37,065 bases of DNA from Verrucomicrobia bacterium ADurb.Bin006 (GTDB lineage: Bacteria; Verrucomicrobiota; Verrucomicrobiia; Limisphaerales; J093), in the NCBI GenBank assembly GCA_002071485.1, contig MWFF01000095.1:1-37065 (forward strand). Direction: 5' to 3'. Positions 24,047 to 31,993 of this stretch are shown here, piece after piece. A program made the position numbers and the translations under genes. The stretch's first letter is position 1. Each line of letters starts with the position of its first letter. Below the pieces are notes generated by a model, which saw only the letters and a list, made by a program, of their open reading frames with translations, searched no databases and had not been told where the DNA came from.

Positions 24047-25714
24047 CTAGTCGAGCCGGACCTCCCAGATGGTCAGGCCTTCGTTGGCCTCGAGGATGTT
24101 CAACCGCACCTCGCGCGCGCTCACCGGTTCAAAGGACCGGGTGAAGTTCTCCCCCAATTGCGTCCCTGCGAAGATGGTCTTCCAGTCGCTGCCCGTCTTG
24201 TATTGCAGCTCGAACCGCTCGACGCGCCCGGGATAGGCCTCGCGGATGCGCACCCGATGAAAGGTCAGGGGCCGTCCGAAATCGCGGGCGACCCACGCGG
24301 TCTTCGTCCCGGCATCGGTCGCCCACCGCGTATGATCGTCGTCATCGAAAGCGCTCTCGGCGCCATATTCCGCCATGTTCTGATAAACCGTCGAGGCGCT
24401 GGCCTGGATTGCCGACTGCAGGCTCATCGGAGCGATGTCCATCGCCGGCCCCTCCAATTCAAGGCGGACAATCGTGTCGATGTCGGACCGGTCCTCAGGC
24501 GCAACGGCGAACGAGACACCTTCGGACGTCTGCGTCACGCGGACGCGGCCTCCTGTCAGGAGCGTGCTGTCGATGATCTTCATCGGCAGAGTGGGCACGG
24601 TGATCGTGTCCGAATCCCAGCGCAGGATGTGAACGAACACCTCGCGCCCCCGGCGTGTGCTGGCGAGCGCCTTCGAGGGTTTCCACGGACCGCCGCGCGT
24701 TCCGTAGATGGTCTGGCCGTGCCGGGCCAGCCACGCCCCCATCTCGCGAAGCCGCTCGACCTGACGCGGCTCGATCCGTCCGTCGGGCATCGGCCCCACA
24801 TTGAACAACAGGTTGCCATCCCCGCCCGCGCACAACACGAGTGTCTGAAGGCATTCCTTGAGCGATTTCATGGCGTCGTTCGGCTTCCAAGCCCACTGCT
24901 GGCAAATGGTCATGCACGTCTCCCACGGCCGAGCGATCTGGAATGCGCCGATCCGCTGCTCGGGTGTGTCGTAATCGCCGGGCGCGCCGCTTCGGTTGTT
25001 GACGATGATGTCCGGCTGCAGCGACCGGGCAAGGTCGATCAACCCCTGCCCGCGCCGGCGGTCAAACTCCTGCGGGACGTCAAACCACATGATCAGCAGC
25101 GGACCGTAATTGCAGATCAGTTCGGTCATCTGGCTGCGCAGATAGGTCTCGTACCGGTCGATGCTCGGGTTCGGCTTGCGGGTCTGCCCGCCGGGGCTGC
25201 CCAGCGGAAAATCCGGGTGATGCCAGTCACAGACCGAATGATAGGTCCCGAACGCCAACCCGCGTTGCCGGCATGCCTGCGCCAACTCCTTGACCACGTC
25301 CCGACCGAATGGCGACTGCATGATGTTGAAATCCGTCTGCTTCGTGTCCCACATGCAGAAGCCGTCGTGATGCTTCGTGGTGAACACGACGTACTTCATG
25401 CCGGCCTCCGCCGCCACCCGCATCCACTCCTCGGCGTTGAACTCGACGGGATTAAAGCTCTTGTAGAGCCGGTCATACTCCTCGATCGGAATCTGCGCGC
25501 CGCGCGACCAGCCAATCTCCGTTCCCTTCAGACTGACTGGCCCCCAGTGGATGAACATGCCGAATCGCGCCGCGCGCCACCATTCGAGCCGCGCAAGGTG
25601 AGGAGGTTGTGCTCCCGCACTCGAGCCCCCGGCAGGGACGTCCGCCGATTCCCCGGCCACGCCCACAAACAGGAGGGTCACCGCGCAATTCAAACACCGA
25701 ATAATGGTCTTCAT
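24047..25714 (-). CDS. Secreted GH29 alpha-L-fucosidase with C-terminal discoidin-like domain
   Basis: A 555-residue exported protein (signal peptide about residues 1-23). The GH29 barrel shows ARFGMFIHWGPVSLKGTE, KYVVFTTKHHDGFCMWDTK, FGTYHSVCDWHHPDF, the nucleophile in LLIMWFDVP (Asp212) and GGDGNLLFNVGPMPDG. A C-terminal F5/8 type C-like domain follows from about 425 (AESAFDDDDHTRWATDAGTK and FGRPLTFHRVRIREAY). The enzyme removes alpha-L-fucose from fucosylated glycans. The ATG at 25714 places the signal peptide at the N-terminus. It follows the GNAT gene on the same strand. Confidence 0.92.
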   Translation of the reverse strand: MKTIIRCLNCAVTLLFVGVAGESADVPAGGSSAGAQPPHLARLEWWRAARFGMFIHWGPVSLKGTEIGWSRGAQIPIEEYDRLYKSFNPVEFNAEEWMRVAAEAGMKYVVFTTKHHDGFCMWDTKQTDFNIMQSPFGRDVVKELAQACRQRGLAFGTYHSVCDWHHPDFPLGSPGGQTRKPNPSIDRYETYLRSQMTELICNYGPLLIMWFDVPQEFDRRRGQGLIDLARSLQPDIIVNNRSGAPGDYDTPEQRIGAFQIARPWETCMTICQQWAWKPNDAMKSLKECLQTLVLCAGGDGNLLFNVGPMPDGRIEPRQVERLREMGAWLARHGQTIYGTRGGPWKPSKALASTRRGREVFVHILRWDSDTITVPTLPMKIIDSTLLTGGRVRVTQTSEGVSFAVAPEDRSDIDTIVRLELEGPAMDIAPMSLQSAIQASASTVYQNMAEYGAESAFDDDDHTRWATDAGTKTAWVARDFGRPLTFHRVRIREAYPGRVERFELQYKTGSDWKTIFAGTQLGENFTRSFEPVSAREVRLNILEANEGLTIWEVRLD

Positions 25715-25801
25715 ATGTGGGGATGTGTTCGACGGCACATTGGGCCGGAACAGGAACGTGATGCAACCGTTTTCCAACACCCGTCTTCCAGCACCCGCGC
25801 C

Positions 25802-26929
25802 TCACGCCGCCCGTTCGTAGAGGCGGTACCGTTTGTACACCTTTGCCCCGAACAGCTCGATGACACGCCGCATCTTGACGTTGTCCTCGAGCACCCAGGA
25901 AGCCTCAGCGGATGTGAACCCGAGACGAAATCCGGTCTTCAGGCCTTCCGACAGCATCACCGACTCGAGGCCGCGTCCGCGATAGGCCGCTTTCACGCCC
26001 AACGTGATCACCCGACACTGCTTGGGCACCTTTCGACCGAACAGATACGGAATGAAACCAAGGAGCTTCAGTGTCAGCAAACGCCCCTCGAGCGGCTTCA
26101 ACGCCTCGTTGAAATCCGGCACCGCCAGGAGAAAACCAACCGGCTCGGTCGGACTCTCGACCAGTTGAACCAACCCTTCCACCAGCAGCGGCTTGAGCCG
26201 CGCCGCCAAAAAATCGACCTCGGCATCCGTCATCGGCGTGAACCCCCAGTTGTGTTCCCACGCCGCGTTGTAAATCTGCTTCACCTTGCCCAGGTCGGCT
26301 TCCAGCCCCTTCTTGGTCACCGCACGAAACGCAAGGTCCGGATTCCGCTCGCGGCACTTGTTGGCGAGCCGGCTAAGCCGATCGAGCGGGCTCTTCGAGA
26401 TATCGATCAAATAGGCCAGAAGGTCCTTGGCCTTCTGGAAACCCAGCCCGTCCAGCAACTCGGGGTAATACCGCGGATTGTAGGGCATCATGAAGACCGG
26501 ATCCATGTCGAACCCCTCGATCAGCAGACCGCACTCGTCATTGCTCGTCGGGTTCATCGGACCCAGCAGACGCGTCATCCCCTTGGAGCGCCCCCACGCG
26601 CCCACCGCATCGAGAAGCCCTGCCGCCACGGCGGGATCGTCAGTCGACTCGAAGAACCCAAAGAACACCGTCTGCTGGCCCCCCATTCGGTTGAAGTGAT
26701 GATCGATGATCCCGGCGATCCGACCCACGTCACGCCCATCCCGCTGTGCCACCCAAAGCTGCGCCTCCGCATGCTCGAACAGCGGGTTGGCTCTCGTGAA
26801 GACCTTCTTCAGATCAAACAACAAAGGCGGCACCCAGTGGGGATCGCCGTTGTAGATCCCGTAGGAAACCTGCAAGAAACGGTCCAAATGACGCGAACGA
26901 CGCTCCAACGGAACAATGGCCAGGCTCAT
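25802..26929 (-). CDS. GNAT-fold acyltransferase-like protein
   Basis: A 375-residue cytoplasmic protein of a widespread but poorly characterised family with two GNAT-like halves. The N-terminal part has GDPHWVPPLLFDLKKVF, GRIAGIIDHHFN and the family hallmark LLGPMNPTSNDECGLLIEGF with PVFMMPYNPRYYPELLDGLG. The C-terminal part has PVGFLLAVPDFNEALK, ITLGVKAAYRGRGLESVM and EASWVLEDNVKMRRVIELFG, which matches the acetyl-CoA binding loop and last strand of N-acetyltransferases. The substrate is unknown. It has no signal peptide. Confidence 0.8.
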   Translation of the reverse strand: MSLAIVPLERRSRHLDRFLQVSYGIYNGDPHWVPPLLFDLKKVFTRANPLFEHAEAQLWVAQRDGRDVGRIAGIIDHHFNRMGGQQTVFFGFFESTDDPAVAAGLLDAVGAWGRSKGMTRLLGPMNPTSNDECGLLIEGFDMDPVFMMPYNPRYYPELLDGLGFQKAKDLLAYLIDISKSPLDRLSRLANKCRERNPDLAFRAVTKKGLEADLGKVKQIYNAAWEHNWGFTPMTDAEVDFLAARLKPLLVEGLVQLVESPTEPVGFLLAVPDFNEALKPLEGRLLTLKLLGFIPYLFGRKVPKQCRVITLGVKAAYRGRGLESVMLSEGLKTGFRLGFTSAEASWVLEDNVKMRRVIELFGAKVYKRYRLYERAA

Positions 26930-27069
26930 GAGCAGATATCCTTATCCGGTCTGTCCTTCGGACGGCACGCCGCCCAGGGCCGGAACTCTACATGGAAACG
27001 ACCTGCTCACGCAACGTCACACACGCGCCGGATGGCTGTCGAACTGCCGCTTTGGCTGTCGGAATTGGC

Positions 27070-27098
27070 TTGCCAAGAACGCGTAGGCGTCGTTAAGT
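27070..27098 (+). promoter_or_regulatory. Candidate promoter of tRNA-Thr
   Basis: TTGCCA (27070-27075) and TTAAGT (27093-27098) are separated by 17 nt. Transcription would start about 10 nt before the tRNA. The -10 element is weak, so this is tentative. Confidence 0.35.
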
Positions 27099-27114
27099 CC
27101 AACCCCTAACGGAC

Positions 27115-27189
27115 GCCAGTGTAGCTCAGTGGCAGAGCAACGGTTTCGTAAACCGTAGGTCGTCGGTTCGACCCCGACCACTGGCTCCA
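27115..27189 (+). tRNA. tRNA-Thr, anticodon CGT
   Basis: A full cloverleaf is visible. The 7-bp acceptor is GCCAGTG/CACTGGC. The D stem is GCTC/GAGC and the anticodon stem ACGGT/ACCGT with loop TTCGTAA (anticodon CGT, codon ACG). The T arm is GTCGG-TTCGACC-CCGAC, followed by discriminator T and an encoded CCA. A decayed integrase starts 160 nt downstream, so the 3' end of this gene probably served as an attachment site. Confidence 0.95.
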
Positions 27190-27222
27190 GTTGAAAAGCT
27201 TATCACCAAGGATTTGCGGTTT

Positions 27223-27248
27223 AAACAGAAAGCGGCAATCCTCTGTTT
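27223..27248 (+). terminator. Possible terminator downstream of tRNA-Thr
   Basis: AAACAGA (27223-27229) can pair with TCTGTTT (27242-27248). A short T-run (ATTTTTG) follows 9 nt later. The stem is AT-rich and the spacing poor, so this is weak. Confidence 0.25.
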
Positions 27249-27349
27249 GACTACTCATTTTTGATACTACAGGGTCCCTTTCAGGCCGTTAGGCCGAGGG
27301 ATGAAAGGAGGCGCGACGGATTGCCGGGTTGCTCGCCAAAGGAGATTCA

Positions 27350-28227
27350 GTGGCGGCCGCCCTGTCTGGTCAAGAGGCGGCGAGATTTGAACGCTGTCTG
27401 GGGCTGCTGCGCACGGTGGGTGAACCGCCCGAGTTGGCCTGTGCCCGGTACGCTGAAGCGGTCGGTATCCCCGGAAACGGCAGTTTGTTGGCCACCGCTG
27501 CCCGGTTCTATCTGGAGCGTCATCCGAATACACTGCCGAAGATCACGCTGGCCGAGGCTGCCGACGAGATGATCGAACTGCGTCGCAAGGCCAACGCTAG
27601 CGAAGCCTACTTGACCGACCTCCGCTGCCGCTCGGGCTGGTTCATCAGCGCCTTCGCCGGCCATCCCGCCAGCGTGATCACGGCGGACTGCCAGCGGTAT
27701 CTCGGCGGCTTGGAAGGCGCCAGCGGCACGCGCTATGTGCATCGGCAGATACTCTGGCGGCTGTTCTCCCATTGCGAAAATCACGGATACATCCCCCGCG
27801 GAACGAATCCGGTCGCGGCCACCCAGATGTTCAGCCGGAAGCGCACAGAGCCCATCGAAATCTGGACACCCAAAGAGATAGCAAAGCTGCTATCCGTCAC
27901 GCAGAAAGACTTCGTGCCCGTGCTGGCAATCGGTGCGTTTGCCGGGTTGCGCACCAGCGAAATCCTGTAGACAGCCGCGCAGAACGCCACTGTTGAGGCC
28001 GCAGGCCTGCTGCCGTGGCGGTATAATGGACTGCGCCATGCGTTCTGCACGTACAGGGTTGCGGCCACTCAAGATGTCCCCCGCACTGCACTGGAGGCGG
28101 GCAATTCGGTGGCGAGCACGATTTTCGCGCACTCGCCACGGAGGCTGAGGGCAAGGCGTGGTTCGCTATTATGCCGCCGCCACCGGTCGGCGACACGGAT
28201 CACCAAGCGCGAGTGGCCCAGTCCTGA
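27350..28227 (+). pseudogene. Decayed tyrosine recombinase (phage/ICE-type integrase) next to tRNA-Thr
   Basis: A GTG at 27350 has AAGGAG at ideal spacing. The frame covers the N-terminal SAM-like domain and reaches the first catalytic arginine in FAGLRTSEIL, then stops at 27970. Downstream the frame from about 27990 carries the box II motif (GLRHAFCTYRVAATQDVPRT, TALEAGNS, IFAH). Another frame carries the family's C-terminus (LATEAEGKAWFAIMPP) to a stop at 28227. About 100 residues between the boxes are lost and at least one frameshift is present, so recombinase activity is not expected. Confidence 0.8.
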
Positions 28228-28865
28228 AGGAGTGGGTCCATCAGGAAACCACTCCCGAAGGTCAGAACCTCGCGATCACCAACAGCTACGTCGAGCTGGG
28301 CCTCGGTCTCAATCGCTGGGATGAGGATCGTGGTGAATGGGTGCCGGTCCCGGCACAGTTCGAACAAACGCCTGAGGGCTACTTCAGCGCTCGGCAGACG
28401 CAGCATCAGGTCATTCTCAGTCCAGACCTGGCGGTCGAAGGCGCAGTCGATTTCCTGACCCCCGACGGTCAACGCCTGCGCTCGACGGCACTGGGGATCG
28501 CGTTGCTCGACACCCAGTCGGGTATGAGCGTGATGCTGGGCGAAATCACCTCCTGCCAGGCCGAATGGCTGGCGCCGGGCGAAGCGATCTACCGCGGGGC
28601 CTTCGAGGGTCTGAACGCGCATGTCCGCTACCGACTCAGTCTCTTCGGCTTCGAACAGGACATTCTGGGTGTACAGCGTCACAGGGACTTGGTAGGGTGC
28701 GGGCCGATGGAAGCGATGCGAGAATCGGATCGCAAGCTGGCTCCAACACCCTTCAGTGGGCGCGTGCAGCCTTCTCCGAGCGATTGGAGACGTCCGGCAT
28801 GCAATCGGGTGGAGGGCATCGGGGTTGAGGTGAATCTCGGTTGCCAGAAGCGGGAGGCGCGATGA
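28227..28865 (+). pseudogene. Fragment of a large verrucomicrobial surface/repeat protein
   Basis: The open frame holds about 150 residues resembling the segment that follows the signal region in very long secreted Verrucomicrobia proteins. It includes NSYVELGLGLNRWDED, GEWVPVPAQFEQTPEGYFS, QVILSPDLAVEGAVDFLTPD, GQRLRSTALGIALLDTQSG and LNAHVRYRLSLFGFEQDIL. Homology fades after about 28674 and the remaining frame looks random. No start codon or signal peptide belongs to it, and its upstream end is fused to the integrase relic. Its last codon overlaps the ATG of the Rieske gene. The family comparison is from memory and is tentative. Confidence 0.5.
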
Positions 28866-29335
28866 CAGACTCGAACACAACCAGGCGGGAGGGAGACGGG
28901 GGCAGGCGCCGCTTTCTGGGTGGGTTGGGCCTCTTGTCCATGGCTTGGGCGGGCGGATTGCTCTACCCGGTCTACCGCTATCTTGCCCCAACGATTCCGA
29001 AAGACCCGTTTGACGCGGAGGGGAAGGCGCCGGTCGAGGGGGTCAAGGCGGAAGACATCGCGCAGCCCGGCCAGGGGCGGAACGCGGGTTTCGCGGGTGG
29101 AGGTCTGGTGGTCTTCAGAACACCCGAAGGCGAGTTGCGGGCGCTCTCGTCCAAATGCACGCATGCGGGGTGCAATGTCGAGTTCCAAGGCGGCTCGATT
29201 CACTGTCATTGCCACGGAGGCGTCTACGATCTGGAGGGGAAGAACGTGTCGGGTCCGCCTCCCAAACCGCTGACCCGGTATCGGGTGGCGGAACAGGGCG
29301 GGCTTCTGTATGTGTATCGACCGGACAAGGCCTAG
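28862..29335 (+). CDS. Rieske [2Fe-2S] protein of a cytochrome bc/b6f-type complex
   Basis: A 157-residue protein with a twin-arginine-like N-terminus (GRRRFLGG) and a membrane anchor at about 20-40. The Rieske fold has KCTHAGC (Cys99, His101, Cys104) and HCHCHGG (Cys115, Cys117, His118), giving the two Cys and two His that bind the cluster plus the disulfide pair. It accepts electrons from quinol bound at cytochrome b. A strong ribosome binding site (GGGAGG, 4-5 nt before ATG 28862) supports the start. Cytochrome b follows after 80 nt. Confidence 0.92.
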   Translation: MTDSNTTRREGDGGRRRFLGGLGLLSMAWAGGLLYPVYRYLAPTIPKDPFDAEGKAPVEGVKAEDIAQPGQGRNAGFAGGGLVVFRTPEGELRALSSKCTHAGCNVEFQGGSIHCHCHGGVYDLEGKNVSGPPPKPLTRYRVAEQGGLLYVYRPDKA

Positions 29336-29415
29336 CCCACATATGTCCCACCCCGATGGAGCACAGGGCACAGAGACTTCGCAAGAAGACTGCTATGCAG
29401 GCTAGAGAGGGCGAG

Positions 29416-30528
29416 ATGGCAGATCACATGCATACGGTGCCGGAGGAGGCTCTGAAGGAACTGCCGCCGGCGCACAAGGCGCTGGGCAAACTGGGGCGGG
29501 CGTTGCTGGCGCGGTTCCCGGTGTGGCCGATTGTCGATTTCTTGAGGAACAAGAAAGTGCCCGAGCATCGGCACGCCGCGTGGTACATGATGGGCGGTCT
29601 GGCACTCTTCTTCTTCGCGATCCAGGTTTTCACGGGGATTCTGCTGATGGTCTACTATCGACCGGCCGAGCCCTGGCAATCGGTGCAACGCATCGTGATG
29701 GAAGTGCCCTACGGCAATCTGATGCGCAGTATCCATCACTGGTCGGCGAACCTGATGATCCTGACGCTCTTTCTGCACATGTTTTCGGCGTACTTCATGA
29801 AGGCGTATCGGGCGCCTCGCGAGGGCACGTGGCTGGTCGGTCTGGCGCTGCTGGGACTTTGCATGGCCTTCGGATTCTCGGGTTATCTGCTCCCGTGGGA
29901 CGATCTTTCCTTCTTCGCGACCAACGTCGGCTTGACGGAAATGGAGAAAGCGCCGGGTCTCGGCCCCTGGCTGGCCAGTCTATTACGAGGCGGGCCGGCG
30001 GTCACTACCGACACCATTGGGCGATTCTATGTGCTGCACGTGGTGGTGCTGCCGCTTGCGGTTCTGGGGTTGATCGGGATGCATCTTCTATTCGTGCAGA
30101 TTCAGGGGATGAGCGAGCCCGACTCGTTTGCGGCTCTGCCGGCGTGTCAGAAGAAGCACAAGAAGTTCTTCTTCGACTATTTCGCGTCGGAGATACCCGT
30201 TTGGCTGGCGGCCTTCGCGTTGCTGGTGGCGCTCTCGGCGATCTGGCCCAGGGCTTTGGAAGCGGAAGCGGATCCGTTCGGAGCGGCGCCGCTGGGCATC
30301 AAGCCCGAGTGGTATTTTCTCGCGCAGTATCAGGCTCTGAAGCTCTTCCCCGGGAAGCTCGAGTATGCGGGCATGGCTCTGATGGGGATTGTCCCGCTCT
30401 TGTGCGCGCTGGTTCCGTTTTTCGATCGGGCGGTTCCTTCGGACAGGCGCGGAACGTGGATCGAGCGGGCGGGCGTGGCGTTGCTGGTCGGTTTTGTTGT
30501 GTTGACCGTATGGGGTTGGATTTCCTGA
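29416..30528 (+). CDS. Cytochrome b, full-length (b6 plus subunit IV) type
   Basis: A 370-residue integral membrane protein. Haem ligands are visible as His107/His121 (14 apart) and His208/His223 (15 apart). The 15-residue spacing is typical of b6f-type rather than mitochondrial-type cytochrome b. GFSGYLLPWDD and the quinol-oxidation motif PEWY (residues 297-300, in LGIKPEWYFLAQYQ) mark the fused C-terminal subunit IV part. The ATG at 29416 is preferred (GAGAGGG upstream) over one at 29395. The protein forms the quinol-oxidising core with the Rieske protein; no cytochrome c1 gene follows. Confidence 0.93.
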   Translation: MADHMHTVPEEALKELPPAHKALGKLGRALLARFPVWPIVDFLRNKKVPEHRHAAWYMMGGLALFFFAIQVFTGILLMVYYRPAEPWQSVQRIVMEVPYGNLMRSIHHWSANLMILTLFLHMFSAYFMKAYRAPREGTWLVGLALLGLCMAFGFSGYLLPWDDLSFFATNVGLTEMEKAPGLGPWLASLLRGGPAVTTDTIGRFYVLHVVVLPLAVLGLIGMHLLFVQIQGMSEPDSFAALPACQKKHKKFFFDYFASEIPVWLAAFALLVALSAIWPRALEAEADPFGAAPLGIKPEWYFLAQYQALKLFPGKLEYAGMALMGIVPLLCALVPFFDRAVPSDRRGTWIERAGVALLVGFVVLTVWGWIS

Positions 30529-30568
30529 GGCGAAGGTGCTTGGCCGCACGATTTGACAGGCAAGAGAG

Positions 30569-31993
30569 ATGAACTATCCAATTTGGGATGTCGGGGGCTT
30601 GGGCGCGGGTCTGGTGGTGGCGATCATCGCAATCATCCATGTGCTCATCTCGCATGTCGCGGTGGGCGGAGGCGCGTTCCTGGTGGTGGCGGAGATTTGG
30701 TCGAGGCGACAGCCCGACGGGCAGCGAGTCCGCGACTGGCTGCACACGTTTGCCACCTTCTTTCTGGTGTACACGACGGTTCTGGGGGCCACGACCGGCG
30801 TTGGCATCTGGTTCTCGGTCCAACTGGCCAGCGCCGAAGCCATCAGCCTGCTGATTCATCAGTTCGTTTTCGCTTGGGCCATCGAGTGGGTTTTCTTCCT
30901 GAGCGAACTGACCGTGCTCTACCTCTATTACTACGGCTTCAAACGCAACACGCCGCGGATGCAGACCTTTCTCGCAGGCGCCTACTTCGTCATCGCCTGG
31001 GGCTCTCTGGTGGTGATCAACGGCATCCTGACGTTCATGCTCACCCCGGGCGCCTGGACGATCGAGAACAAGGACATCGCGGCCGGCTTCTTCAATCCCG
31101 GGTACTTCCCGGCTTTGCTGATCCGCACGGTGACGATGTTCCTGCTGGCCGGCCTAGCCGGCTTCCTGGTGGCAAGCCGCATCAGGGACGAGGAATTCAA
31201 GGGGCGGATCATCCAGTTCTGCGTGAAGTGGGTGATTCCTGGGGCAATCCTGGTTCCCGGCCTAGGCTATTGGTATTTCACGACCCTGCCGGCAAGCACG
31301 GTTACGATTCTTGCCGGGGGCACCGTGGGAGTGGTTGGCGGGACGCTCTCGGCGCTCACACGCATGGCCATCCTGGCCGGGGTGGCGGGGACGTCACTGG
31401 TCTTGGGAACGCTGGTGTTCGCCGCGTATCCCAAGACGGTCAACACCATTGCGGCCATCTCGATGCTGTTGGTGGCTCAGTTGGGGATTATGGGAGCGGA
31501 GTTCTTCCGCGAAATGGGCCGCAAACCGTATGTGATCCACGGGGTCCTTTACTCGAACGGCCTTTGGGTGAAGGATGCCAAAGACCCGGCTCGACTGAAT
31601 GGTCCCTACCTTGAAAAGGCCAAGTGGCATGGCGGCGTCGCGTCCGGCACGCTCGCCCACGGGGAACAGGTCTTTCGCCTCCAATGCGCCAGTTGCCACA
31701 CGCGCGACGGTTATCGCTCCGTGGTCTACCGGACCCGCAACTGGACTGCCGGGTTTGGCTCCCGGTGGCTGGGCACGATGCACGACATGGGGGTGATGCC
31801 GCCGTTTCAGGGGGATGCGTTGGACAAGGCTGCCCTAGTGGCTTACGTGCTCTCTCTCCGCGGCGAAACCGTCGATCCGCGCGACCTGCTGCCAGATCGG
31901 CAGGCCACGGCTCAAGGCGATGATCTCGATCCAGACGGGAGTGGCCAGGCGCTGCCCGGTCTCGAAGTGGCTGGAGCGGAGGTGGGGCGATGA
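30569..31993 (+). CDS. Cytochrome bd (CydA)-like membrane subunit fused to a C-terminal cytochrome c domain
   Basis: A 474-residue protein with about eight membrane helices and a soluble C-terminus. The first helix resembles CydA helix 1 (IIHVLISHVAVGGGAFLVVA, His24 at the place of the haem ligand His19). The third carries an acidic pair (Glu106, Glu113). GRKPY (317-321) matches the CydA GRQPW segment. No long periplasmic quinol loop is present. The soluble part has a haem c site CASCH (373-377) and a likely Met ligand in GVMPPF. The position of CydA haem ligand His186 is Arg186. The partner membrane gene overlaps its stop codon (ATGA). It probably takes electrons through the c haem. Confidence 0.82.
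   Translation: MNYPIWDVGGLGAGLVVAIIAIIHVLISHVAVGGGAFLVVAEIWSRRQPDGQRVRDWLHTFATFFLVYTTVLGATTGVGIWFSVQLASAEAISLLIHQFVFAWAIEWVFFLSELTVLYLYYYGFKRNTPRMQTFLAGAYFVIAWGSLVVINGILTFMLTPGAWTIENKDIAAGFFNPGYFPALLIRTVTMFLLAGLAGFLVASRIRDEEFKGRIIQFCVKWVIPGAILVPGLGYWYFTTLPASTVTILAGGTVGVVGGTLSALTRMAILAGVAGTSLVLGTLVFAAYPKTVNTIAAISMLLVAQLGIMGAEFFREMGRKPYVIHGVLYSNGLWVKDAKDPARLNGPYLEKAKWHGGVASGTLAHGEQVFRLQCASCHTRDGYRSVVYRTRNWTAGFGSRWLGTMHDMGVMPPFQGDALDKAALVAYVLSLRGETVDPRDLLPDRQATAQGDDLDPDGSGQALPGLEVAGAEVGR

Noticed and set aside
23987..27109. Very long plus-strand open frame (about 1,040 codons)
   Set aside because: It lies antisense to the fucosidase and GNAT genes, whose motifs are unmistakable; high GC content opens antisense frames and its translation shows no domain.
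27190..28230. Second attachment site (copy of the tRNA-Thr 3' end)
   Set aside because: I could not find a second copy of the T-arm/acceptor sequence downstream within the window.
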